In this document: positions 26,134 through 38,000 of the stretch, piece by piece
How the letters are laid out: every line of letters starts with the position of its first letter
Position numbering within the stretch: the first letter of the stretch is position 1
Assembly: GCF_030463565.1 (NCBI RefSeq)
Contig: NC_134646.1
Span: 21,129,796 to 21,193,795 of the forward strand
Direction: 5' to 3'
Length of the DNA: 64,000 bases
From: Pelecanus crispus
Lineage: Eukaryota > Chordata > Aves > Pelecaniformes > Pelecanidae
The notes under the pieces: model-generated
Database searches by the model: none
Told to the model about the DNA's origin: nothing
What the model saw: only the letters and a program-made list of their open reading frames with translations
Translations under genes and position numbers: made by a program

Positions 26134-27000
26134 AAACCCCCCAAAACCATGTGGAGGTATAGGTTCTTGCTTGACCTTTTAGAGATGACAGTTGTAAATA
26201 CACTTTTGCGCATTACTGCATGCAACTGACTCTTCTTTTCAGGATGATGTATCCAAATAGGAGAAAAGGGAAATATTTGGATGACAAGGACAGGTTATGT
26301 TCTTGTGGGTTTAGCCAGACATCTAGACTCTTTTGAACAAGTTGGTTCATAATGGGTCCATAAGACCCACAGTTTTTGTCTCTGCACCACAAGAAGAAAG
26401 TGCACCACAAAGAAATAAGTAATGTTTGAGCCATTTATACAGGAGACTTCGATGTTGCTTCTGTCCCCATTAAGCACTGAACATCTGTCAGCACTGAGCT
26501 GTGATTTTCAGTCCTGGCTGAACACTCAACTTGTAGAGTTAATGAGTTCTTGTAACTCCACATTTCAAAGTTTGTGATGTTTCCTTTAGGAGCTGGTTAG
26601 CCATAGAAGAGTCAGTCATTTTCTCTCTCATTTGCTACAGACAGGTGTGAACAGCTGTTCCCAAGCCAATGGTTCAACAGTCTGACAGTAGCTCAGGGTG
26701 TTCAAAATTAAAGCACAGTGGCTGCACTGAATGATGGAGCAGAGGGTACAGTGCACAATGAGACTTGTACTGCTCTAACAACAAACATTGAGTCATTAAT
26801 GCCTACAGGAGCAGCCTTGACCTGCCTGGGGCTAGGGAATTTGCATTCCCCTTTCAAGCACCAGTCACAGGCTCCTGCACCTGCTGCCCAGCTTCTGTTC
26901 CAAGGCAGCAGCCACCTCCTCCATAGCAATCACCCTGGTATGTGCTGCCTCTTCTCCACAAGAAGCTGGCCCACGAGATAACACACAGATCCCACACTCT

Positions 27001-29058
27001 GGACAGAGGCTGCGTAATGCTATTTCTCCTTTTATTTACAAAGGCTTCATTCCAACTGCATAAATAACAAATCCATTTCTAAACCAGGCTTGTAGTCAAA
27101 CTGTGTTACAGTGGAGGAGGGAAGGAGAGACGTTATTTTTACAGGTAAGCTAACCCTTTGTTCAACCCTCTGGATTTCCCTAGAACTAAAAATGTAAAAA
27201 AGCAGGTTAATGAGGATAGCAAATATTGCATTATGGAAGATATTTATGTACCTTATTATCATATCATCCTACTTCCAGAAGATGTGGAAAAGGAACACAC
27301 GATTTTCCCCATCTTTTTACATAAAGCCCTGCCTATAAGCCTTAACAATGGGGGAAGGATGTAGAGGGGAAGATGGGAAAGACCTCACCTGATGAAAGCT
27401 GGGAGGTAAGTCTGTGAACTGCAGAAGCAGTCTCCTCCTTTCAAAAAGTTAGCCTCTTCCCTTCACCGTAACTCAGTGAATGGGAGAGGAGGAGAGGAAA
27501 TCTCCACCCACCATCGTGACTTGAGGCCATGATGCTGGTGCTTATGGAATATATAACTCGGTGAATTCCTTGTACCAGCAAACAGGCTGTAGTTAAGGAC
27601 CGTATCCCCATTGATGAAGGCTACTTCAGCATGCTCTTACATAATTAAAAAATTAAATACTTGCCTGAAAAGGCATGGACAGAACGTAAAAACCAGCTTA
27701 CCTGAAAACTCAAGAGATGCAGTGTAACAAATAGATATATTTATTCTTATTTCTTTTCTTTTTTAAATAACAGTGGCAGGGTAATTGCAAATACCTTTTT
27801 TGCCGAGTATGTGCTTTTGCTTAGTGATTTTGTATCCAGGGTGACCTACAGCTACAGTTTCCTTTGTTTCCATCGGGTTCTTCCTAGGATAAATAGAGTA
27901 ACTAAGTATTCAGAGCGACTACAAACTTATTAGGTGTGTAACACAGTGACCTACTTCACAGTCATAAACATAATCCATAAAGCAAACACAGGGAGACTGT
28001 TTTGTTCACAGCTACAGTTGAGAAGTCGTCTCATCTTTTTTTCTTTTTGGCATTTTGCTATTTCAGTCAAAGTGGATTCTATTCTCCATTGTTACCCTTT
28101 CAAAAAAAGCAATTATAAAAATGACTTAATAAAAGCATACTTTCATATTTCAATGCTGTTTGTACACAAGTTTCTCAAAGACTATTCTAGAAAAGTTGAC
28201 CTCATATAACAAGGTGGCCAAGTATGGAAAATTAGAGTAAAAAAACTGTAAAGTAAAAGTAAGAATGTTTGTAGCATGTGGCAGTTAGTTGTAAACAACT
28301 GAAAGAAAGTAAAAAAAACCTCCCTAGAAGTTGTAAAATAGTCCAAGATACATAGCTACTATATTTTTGTAGCAGGTGTGTTTTCTACCACAGCCTTGAT
28401 TTTATTACTTTATATTTTTAAAATAACTTAGAATAATAATGAGTTTGCCTACCAGCAGCCAACTCAAAAGCATAATGGAAAAATGAAAAAAACACAGCCA
28501 CCATTACAGTGGCGGGGAGAAACTCTCCCCAGCAGCCAATTTGTTGTGTCCAGTCCTTTCCCTTCTTAGCAATCCCGATCAGGCAAAGTTCCTGGATATA
28601 TTCAGCTTATTAGGAATGGAAGTTCTTCAATGCAGGCTTGGGTTTCACTGAAAGGAATGGTGATTTTTTTTTCCCCTCCGTAATCTACTATCAACTCTGC
28701 AGAACACTTGTAGCAGCAAGCTGCAGCAACAGGAAGGGGAAAAATATTCCATCCAGCTGTGAAATGATTCATAGGCGGTATCTGAGCTCTTCAGAGGATT
28801 CTGTCAGTGCTGTCCTCAATCAATACTTAAGCCTGAATCACAGCCAAGTGGGCTGTGATTTTATCTTATGTCAGATGTGAGAAGCTGCCTGTTTGTTCTT
28901 CAGTTAACTTGTTTCATCTTTGCTGACACAATATTGCAACTGACTGCACATTTTTCATCACCTTGAATGCCACTTGGTGTTCAGAAAAGTAAACCAACCC
29001 ATGCCTCTTGGTAATCCACATACTGTACCAACGGCAGGAAGAGCAGCCATCCTGTGCA
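27001..29058 (-). other. RASGEF1B: RASGEF1B 3' UTR and downstream region
   Basis: This sequence lies downstream of the RASGEF1B stop on the minus strand. Candidate AATAAA poly(A) signals on the minus strand are at 28401-28406 (about 650 bases after the stop), 27740-27745 and 27031-27036. Which one is used cannot be told from sequence. Confidence 0.65.
28401..28406 (-). terminator. RASGEF1B: Candidate RASGEF1B poly(A) signal (AATAAA)
   Basis: It reads GTAATAAAATC on the minus strand, about 650 bases downstream of the stop codon, in a U-rich setting. It is the first canonical hexamer I identified in the 3' UTR. Alternatives are at 27740 and 27031. Confidence 0.4.
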
Positions 29059-29083
29059 CTAGACTCTGACCAGAAGTGCTGAC
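29059..29083 (-). CDS. RASGEF1B: RASGEF1B last coding exon, coding part (residues 465-472 and stop)
   Basis: After the acceptor CCTTTCAG, 25 coding bases complete Arg465 and read SALLVRV followed by TAG (29059-29061). The 3' UTR continues in the same exon. It is identified by phase, position and similarity to the short mammalian terminus I recall (SSLLGRV). Confidence 0.88.
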
Positions 29084-32000
29084 CTGAAAGGAAGAGGGAA
29101 ATGTAAATAAGTAAAGACAGTCATTAGAATGATGTAATTTTTCTCAGACAGCTTCACAGTGCCCTGGATAAGGATCCTGAGGTTCGTGTTATGACAGATT
29201 TTCAAGCTCAGAGTCTTTGTCTGTCCATCTTGCCACCCTGTGTAATGCAGAGTGTGTGTGCACTGATGTGAGTAACTGTCTGTCCTCTGCCCAAAATAAC
29301 TGAGATTAATCAGATGGAATTGTTACATGTCCTTGTGATATCCCAGGAAAAAGCAACACGGCATGAGGAGAATCCTTAGGGTTGTGGTGTATGGTTGTCT
29401 CTCTGTGGTGCTGCAGAGTAGATCAGAAGAGTTGGGATGTTACATCCATGGGTACCTCTAGGTGTTAATGTACCAGCTGCCTGCAACAGTGACAGGAACA
29501 TCTGGCTAATGGTCAGTTCCTTGGGATATGGGTAGTTTTAAGACTAAAGTGGAGGTATAGCTTAGGAGTGAAAACACAGACTATTCATACACCTGCTCAA
29601 TTCTGTGTCTCCATCTATGCACCTGATCAGTTTTCTCTGTTGCCATGAATTCAACGTCAAAAAAAAAAAAAAAAAAAAAAAAAAAAGAAAAGAAAAGCAG
29701 ATTGGCAAAGCACAAGCTAAAACACCACCATAATGGTTCATGTATCCTTCCACAACTGGTAAAATGAAAGAATTGATAAGGCTATGTTCAACCAGCAGTA
29801 GAAGAAAAGCCAAAACCAGAATTTTGCTTAAATTTCTTTTTCCTGGCCTGGACTCTATATTATCACCTGGTTTCATGAATGCACTTGCCCTGGAGTGATC
29901 TTTGTGCAAACCTCATCCCTGTCTGAAACGCTAGGTGCATAAAGGGATGCAATAGCTGCAGAAACATCTGCTTGGAAACCAGACTGCTCTGTATAGTACT
30001 TGTAAGGAAGTAGAGATTTCTTTGAAGTGTAGAAAGTATTTTTTCCTACACTGAATAAACACAAGAAATTAAGATATAAAATTACTTATTCTAATTCCCA
30101 CCCCTAGGGGAGAGAAGGCTTGAGAGGGTAGAACGAGCAGAGGTTTCAGAAGTATTTTCTATGAGAGTAATGGGAAAGGACTGGGAATTATTTCTTCTAG
30201 AGCTGATTGAGGGGAAAACAGAATCCATATGTAGAGAGTTGCTACAGAGAGGATGTTGTGATGGGAAAAGAAGTGATTTGCTTGCATTGCAGCAAGGGAG
30301 GTTTAGGTCAGACACTGGAAAACACTTTAATGGGAAGGATGATCAAGCACGGGCAGACATCAAGACCGAAAGTAGTAGGATTTCTGAGAGTGGTTATGAG
30401 TTACACAAACATTTCTCAGTGTGGTTTAGTTAGCGCTGATTTAGGTATGGAGAAAATTAACTAGAAGACCCTTCTGGTTTATAAGAATCTGATAGATCTG
30501 ATTATGAAGATGCAATGTTTATACATGCAAAGAAAAATACTTATTCCCAAATGACTATTTTATACATGCAATTTTTTTTTCTAGCATAAAAACAAGTCCT
30601 CATGAGTTGAGCACAACATCAGTTTAAAAATTCAGAAAAATTCTAATGTATACACTGCAAATCCCACAAACTTGGTTGAGAGAGAAACCAAGCTTAAGCT
30701 TAGATATTAGTCATTCTGTTCACTATGAACACACAAGTCATTTGGCCATTGTGTAGCCTTATGGTGCATTTTAGGACATGTGAAGATTAACATTAAACAA
30801 TAGCAGAACGAAAGTAGAATACGAGTCCTATAACACATGCCTTCTAGCCTACATAGCAGTCATCGTGTTGCTGAGATCTTTCTAGCAAGTCCTGATTCTA
30901 TGATCTATTCTATGATTCTATGATAAAGACTGACTGTTCTCTTTTTTCCCAGACTCCCAGATTGGAGGGGGAATTTACACCAGTGCCATACCCCATCTGT
31001 TGAAACATAGAATCATAGAATCATTTAGGTTGGAAAAGACCTTTAAGATCATCCAGTCTAACCTTTAACCTAACATTACCAAGTCCACCACTAAACCAAT
31101 TAAGGGTATAGTAGCAATTTCATGTTTCCTAGCTTGGTGGCTGGATTATTTATAATGAAAGTAAAAACTAGGAATCATGTAGCATGCCATTTGGTTTCAA
31201 CTGTTTGACGCTTGCTCTGTATCCCATTCTATTTATTTATTGATGTGGGTAGCCTCTGACACAAACCTTAGTGTTTTCCATCTGTCCTTTTCAATGTGAT
31301 TCTCAGGACTCTCACTTTCATAGGAAGCCAAGTAAAGTGCTGCAATCAGAAGCGAATACAATATGTTAGGCCTACTGTCATTTTAAAACTCACTCTTCCT
31401 GGAAAGTCAACTGAAGTCGAATGAAGCAGGCTTTTATTATCCACCTCTCAGACTGGGGCTCCAGAATTCCATTAGGAAGTATAGCATTGCTTATAATTAC
31501 ATCCGGACAATACTAACAAACAGTGCATGAGAACAAAGACTACCCTGAGGGGAAAGAAAACAACTAGCAAAAACTCAAAAGCACAAGAGTGGAAGAAAAC
31601 ACTCAAAAGAAAAAACTGAGCCCAGGATATGGTGCTTTGTAAGCAACCAGTAAAGTCCCCATTTTCTTTCTCAAGCAGCACCCTCTAGTGTAAAGCATCC
31701 TGAAAGTCCATGTAAATACACTTCAAATGGTATTTACAGGGACCATATATCCCATCATTTTTTTTTCATTCCATTTCAGAGAAAAGGATAATGTCAATTC
31801 TCACAGACCACATGCACATAAAAAGAAAAATCTTATTTTCTCTCTCATTTGTAAGGGAGAAGCATTTTTTTACTTGCCAGACAGAGATGTCTCAGGACAA
31901 AGTCTTTCTTTACTGTGAGGAAGCAACAACTTAACATGAAGAGAGACTAAGCAGTAGCCAGTGACACCAGACCTTCAGGAAGTCCAGAGCTCCTTACCAT

Positions 32001-35000
32001 CATCACTGAAGACTGGGACAGTGAGCAAGTACTGCAGAATCTTCCGATCCCTTTCAAAAGGACATTCCACTTGTTTCCACGTCATAAAATCACTGACTTG
32101 TTTTGCCAATTCCCAAAATTTCTGTCAGAATAGAAAACAGAAGATGTACTATATATTGAACAGTACTATTTACCCGATCATTTTTTAAAAAGAGAGAGAT
32201 TGATCTTGGTTTCAAGTCCAAGGCTTGGATTCTTTCCGACTAAGCTAGAATTGAATGTAATCTGACTCAACAACTCAGCTTCTAACTTTTGCATTTGTTT
32301 CAAACTGGGATGACTTCCCACTCCTCCACCCTGGTAAAACTGTTGTTATTTATGAATATAAATAGTAGATCATGATCTGCACTCAGTTTCTTTTCAAGGA
32401 GCTGATAACACTCCTTATGCCCAACTTTTCATTTTGATGATGCTCATGCTTGTTTGCTTCACAGTGAAATATTTAGTAATTTTCACATCAAAAGTCTCTA
32501 GATGCTTAATGCTGACATTTCAAAATCCAGATGTTCCATTTTAGTCAATCTGAACTGTTCAGTTTTCTTGCTGGAAGTTTATGCCAAAAATAAACATTCT
32601 CCATGCAGTGTGTTGATGTCATTCATTGATAAACTCTTTCAATTAAAGTTTAACATGCCTCAAGTGCATGTGGATTCCTTGAGTAAAAGTACATTCCAGA
32701 TCATCACATAGTCTAGGCTTAGAACCAGGCTACTTCAGGCCAGTGACTACAAGTGAGATGTACTGTAATTTTGTGCAAGTGACCCAGGCTTCTTGAAAGC
32801 TGAAAGCACCAGAAATGAAGTCATTGGGAAATCCACCCTGCCAGATAACAAGTGTGAAATCAGAAGCAGGACAACTATGGAAAGACAAGGGACTCAAAAC
32901 TCCTTCACTGCTCCTCTATCACGTGTCTCTTCAGAGACAATCTGTGACTTACATGTATGAAAATACTGCACGTATATCTTGACAAAGGATGAACTCACCT
33001 TTTACAAGTGGAATTAAAAAAGCAACTCTAAAATACTAATTTGAATGATTTTGTCATTAAGTATAATAAACCTGTGAGTTTAAATGTTTAGATGAATTTG
33101 AGCACTGGGAAAAAGTTCTGACTTTTTTCTCCCCTAGACAACTGTGAATATCGAAAGGGTTTCTACAAACATTCCATCTTCAATAAAACTGCTTTTTCCT
33201 GACTACCTCCTAGCTCTTATGAGAAGTAACAGGTACACTCAAATTCCAGTCTAATTTTGCTTTCCCAGCATCCAGTGGAAGCTGAACCATGATCTGCTTC
33301 AGTTTTCTGTTAAAGGGGCTCTCCCTGTATCAAAACTCCACTCAGTGCTCTACTTACTCCAAAATTGACATGACCATTTGGAAGACGATTGGCACAACCC
33401 TCATTGAGGAAGTAAATATCTTTGATCAAGAGGCTGAAGAAAGGTATTACGATCTAAGGAAAGAACAATATTATTCTCAGTCTGGTCCTGAATCAAAACA
33501 CAATGCTCTACAGAGAAAAATAAAAGTAAGTCAGGTGGTACAAAAGGTAAGCAAAACACTGAAAGACTAAGATCTGTATGATATCTCTTTCACCACACAA
33601 AAATTTTGCATTCACTACATTTTAAAATACATGGTGTTTCTCTATAAAGAAAGTCCTCCCTTGGATGGTAAGCTAATCCCTATAGTTTTATTTCCAGCTT
33701 TGTGCCAAACTGCCAAACATTATCTCGAACACTTCTTGGCATGTAGCTCCCTCAAAGTCGCAATTAAAGTACCAGTTGGCATTCCACTGCTTGTCAACTG
33801 TGGCTATGAGGCGTGTTTAGAATAACAATATGCCTAACTGTGGCTATAAGGCGTGTTTAGAACAACAATATGGCTAAGTCATTTCCTTTCTATATCATGT
33901 CCCTCTTGTTTTCACTTTCTCATTCTTCCTTGCAGATTCCAGAACATAAGAGCTCGGAGGTGCCTATTTCTTACACATAATTCCTGCAGGGTATCTCTTA
34001 GTGCAGCTCTCCCTCTTGACAGGGACTTACTAGGTAAATGAGGGGAGACGCATGCTAAAGCACATAATGGAAAATTTGGGGCTAGCAGCACAAATGGCTT
34101 TCAAACTACAATTCACTGAGCTCATGCAAGAAATTGAACCTTGGCACTGACTGACTCAAAACAAAGCACTTCCTGCCAACTGAACAAATCAAAGTTTTTT
34201 TCTTTCGAGAATGCTGGAACACATTCTTAAAGTGATTGTATTTTAATTTGCATCCTACAAAAATTTTCACAGCTGCACATCCTTGTTGCCACTGGGAATA
34301 AAACATATATCACTTATCACTGTTTCCATGGAAGACTTCACTGCACCATTTCAATATCTGTAAATTCTTTCTTTGAAATCTTAAAACTCACTTTTCTCTG
34401 AAAAGAAGTAAGCATCTTACATTTAAACTTCTGGTACTTTGAATTATATGTGAACAGATCTTTGGGACTCAGAAAAAAATCCCTGGTTTTATTGACACGT
34501 GTATAACAACAATATAGACCAGCAGACTGCACATGGATTTGCCTCATTCTGCCTGGTAGTTTACTCTATGAGCACCAAGATCAGGTTTATTACACACAGC
34601 ATGAAGTCCTAATATTATAAGCAGTTGACAAGCAACTGATTCTAAGTGGGGAGCAGCTAGGAAGCTATTTGGCTCCTTTCCACAAGAACTACAACTGAGA
34701 TTCTGCATTACTGTGTGACCAAATCCATTTCTCAAAAGCTAATTTATTTTAAAGAGCAAAGAAAGATGCCACCTCTATTAATGCATAGTTCACAGCCACT
34801 CTTGAATCTAGAAGGTGGATTTTAACCCACTGCATTACACAAACACCTGATTCATCTCACCATTTCCACTAAAAAACTCCAGAGTATATTTAAAGCTCAT
34901 CTAAAGACTGTGCACAGGAAGGGGACTCCACAGAATCTAGACAAAAGCTCTGTCTATATTTGAGTTTTAGAATACCTTTTCTGAATAAATTTTAAAGCTT

Positions 35001-38000
35001 TTCCACCCTAAACAATAAACCACTCAAAATTTAGCACAAGTAGCAGCTGTAAGAACACATTACTAGCAACCACATTTCAGTCCTTAGGCTTTCCATCTGT
35101 ATTGCTGGTTTGCAAGATAAAGTTCTCTGTCAAAAAAGAAATAAGCTCACACAATGTACTTATTTTATTTAAATAATCAAGGCAATCACTTAATGTTTGC
35201 AGCTTTCAGTCAGCACCAAACTGAATTGGCAGCCCTAAGATGGTCATTTTCATTGAGGCACCTGGTTTCCTCAAATATTCCACTTATTTTCTTGGTAGCT
35301 TACATTCCCTGTAAAGAGGGATTCAGTTTTGAGGCTTTTTATTCTTTTTAAAAGGCCACTAGGGGTAGAGTTGCTAAGAATCAGAATCACAAGACAGAAC
35401 AACTTAGAAAGCACATTTCATTTTTGCCCACTGCCAAGTCATTTGTAAACATACCTTCTCTCTGTTGCTATGAGCTGTCAAGGACCTTTGAGCGGCTCCA
35501 CGCAGAGCAGTTCGGTAATTATAAAAATTGCTAGAAGGGTCCATCTGATGCTACAAGGCATGAAAAAGTGTAAATAAAGAGCCAGTGTCATCACCACACA
35601 CAATTAGTTTTCACTTGAGCAATTATTTTGAAAAGCAAGAGGTCTGCTGAACAGCACCACAAATATGGCCTTTTTGAGGACTGCAGCATCTCCTTATCTG
35701 TTCATTTGATCAGAAGAGAACCTTGTTTTAAAAAATGTTCACACAGCACAACAAGGGATCCAATACAAGTCAGGGGCAGGAAAGCAAAGACAGGCTTCAT
35801 GGACCTTCTTTCTCTTTCTCTTCTTTCTTACCACAAAGAAGGTAGCGCAGCTTCAATTCCAAAGCCAAAATTGTGAAACTGAGACAACAATGGGTCTTGG
35901 CACTAAAATTCTGCTCTTCCTGGTATACAGGTTTCTCAGAGATGATTCAGTTGCAATGGCAAAGTAAGATCAGACACCTAAAGCTGTTAGCGTTCCTACC
36001 TCATTGCTCCAAGACTGACTGCTGCACCTCATTGACTAGGATGACTGCACAGCTCACAAAGTACGTCCTTAACAAGCGAAGTCCAGCCTGCATAATAAGG
36101 TTGAATGAAATAGGCCTGTAATCTTAAGAGCAACTTCCTGAGGTGTGCAGCCACCCTTGACACAAGGAAGCCTATTTTCCACCCAAAGGTAGGGGAAGGA
36201 AGTGTAAGGTGGCTATAGCCATCCAGTTTTAATCTGTTGTCATAACACAAGTCAAATCTCCCGATGACATTACTAAGCATTTCATGTTTGCATCAAGTAC
36301 AAAGCATTAAGTTTTCTTTATCTTGTTAATAAATAACCTGAATTAACCAATTGCTATTTACAGCAGGAGAATTAACTTGTTGGTAAATACAACTCATACA
36401 CTGCTGCACCTACATGATCTTTGACAAAAGTCTCTACTACCTGAAGGTAACTGACAATCAACTAGTTCAAGACAAATTTCTCTGAAAGGGCAAGGTAGCC
36501 ACCTTATAGCTCAACTTGATTTTCAAAGGTAGAACTGCATTAGGTCAATCCACACCATCACTCTCAAATACATCTCCCTTTCAAGAGGTTACCTACATTT
36601 TTAGTATTTTTTTTTAATAATTCTTAGGAGTTGGGTTTGGGAATTTAAAAAACAAACAAACAAACAAACTTTGTTTTCCTTCTTCTAAATCAAAAGAGCA
36701 GAAGTCAGCTGAACAATTATTACGTCTTCTAGCATTTCCATTAAGAGCACAAACATACTAAATTAAACATGTCATAATGAAGCCAAACGCTCCTGTTAGA
36801 GCGGTTAAAAGTAAAATGCTATTAACAGCTCTGTGTCCAAATATTGGCCAAACTTACCTCAAGAATATAAAATTTGGCTGTCTTCGCTTTTGCCCAAGTT
36901 TTCTTTAACCGAGACACAGGACTCATGTTCATGCCAGCTTGATAAAAGAGAGAGAAATTGTTGGCGTATCTTTAAAAAAAAAAAAAAAAAATCTTTCAAG
37001 TAGCTAAGGCTAGTAAGTATTTCAAAGCAAAGGAGCTATTAACAGTAACAAATACTCTCAACAGAGCTCCTTAGAAATCAGACTCATCATTTTCCTGAAA
37101 TGCCAATGTTAAAAACAACTTGGGAAACAAAATCAACATCTCTTACAGAAAGAAAGCTCTGAAAAAATGCTATGACATTATTTAATGTGGTTTTGAGAAA
37201 ACATGAATATATGGTAGAAAAGCGCAAATGAGTTTTCTCAACACTGTCTTTTACATATTTCTTTGAAAACTACACATATCTATGAAGTTTTCACATTTCA
37301 AATTAAAAAAAAAATATTCCCAATATTTTTCCATCAGATATAAAAAGGTGTGGAATTTTTAAACCACTAGGATATTCATGGTGCAATAGAACCAGTGGAA
37401 GACATCAATCCTCCATATTACAGGAAGGGTTTCTATTCCAATTTAAGACTAAAGTTGGTTTCAAAAAGTAGGGATTTAGATCTCTGAACAGTTAGTTGCA
37501 ATGAAAACTTTGTGTTTCTGTAATTTACACTACAGCAGTAAATAATTTCTTACACACATAACAGTGCAATAACATTGTATTCTCCACCACTTCCCCTCCC
37601 AACTTCACACTGCTGAGTGCTAAGCAGCAGACTTGTATAAAGCACCACGCTTTCTTTATCTGGATTCAAACAGGGACAAAACCTCTCAGACACATACTTA
37701 CAAATAATAGCCATTAAAGAGTTAAAGTTGCCAATGTTAAAACATTCCCGTGCCACATCAATGAAATAGTCTATCACTCTTGCTCTGTGCTTCTTCTTCA
37801 CAGGCTGCAAGAGATACCATCAGAGTGTTATGCTCAACAGGAAACAGAGCACTCTGACCCATCCCCAAAAGAAACACACCCGTTTGAAAGTCTTTTCCAC
37901 ATGTACCACAACTTCATACTATGCTTTACATGTACAGGAAGCCACACTATTGTGTTCAAATGCCCTCAGGACAGCAAAGACAACCCATCTACCCGGCAGG

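Larger units (their letters stand above)
18581..27000. other. Intergenic, no gene recognised
   Basis: This is AT-rich sequence with short tandem repeats near 20101, 21744 and 24566 and a C run at 26114. ORFs are short and lack recognisable motifs. No CpG island or exon-like conserved block was seen. Confidence 0.6.
29084..31266 (-). other. RASGEF1B: RASGEF1B intron between coding exons 12 and 13
   Basis: This 2.2-kb intron holds a 28-base A run (29659-29686), a detached CR1-type tail (30893-30924) and a reversed CR1 3' end (31006-31110). No other coding signal was seen. Confidence 0.85.

Noticed and set aside
25817..26182. 121-codon plus-strand ORF with a polyproline run
   Set aside because: The polyproline comes from the C20 run, there is no recognisable domain, and the region looks intergenic.
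33289..33570. 93-codon plus-strand ORF
   Set aside because: It is an antisense shadow of RASGEF1B coding exon 10, which is conserved on the minus strand.
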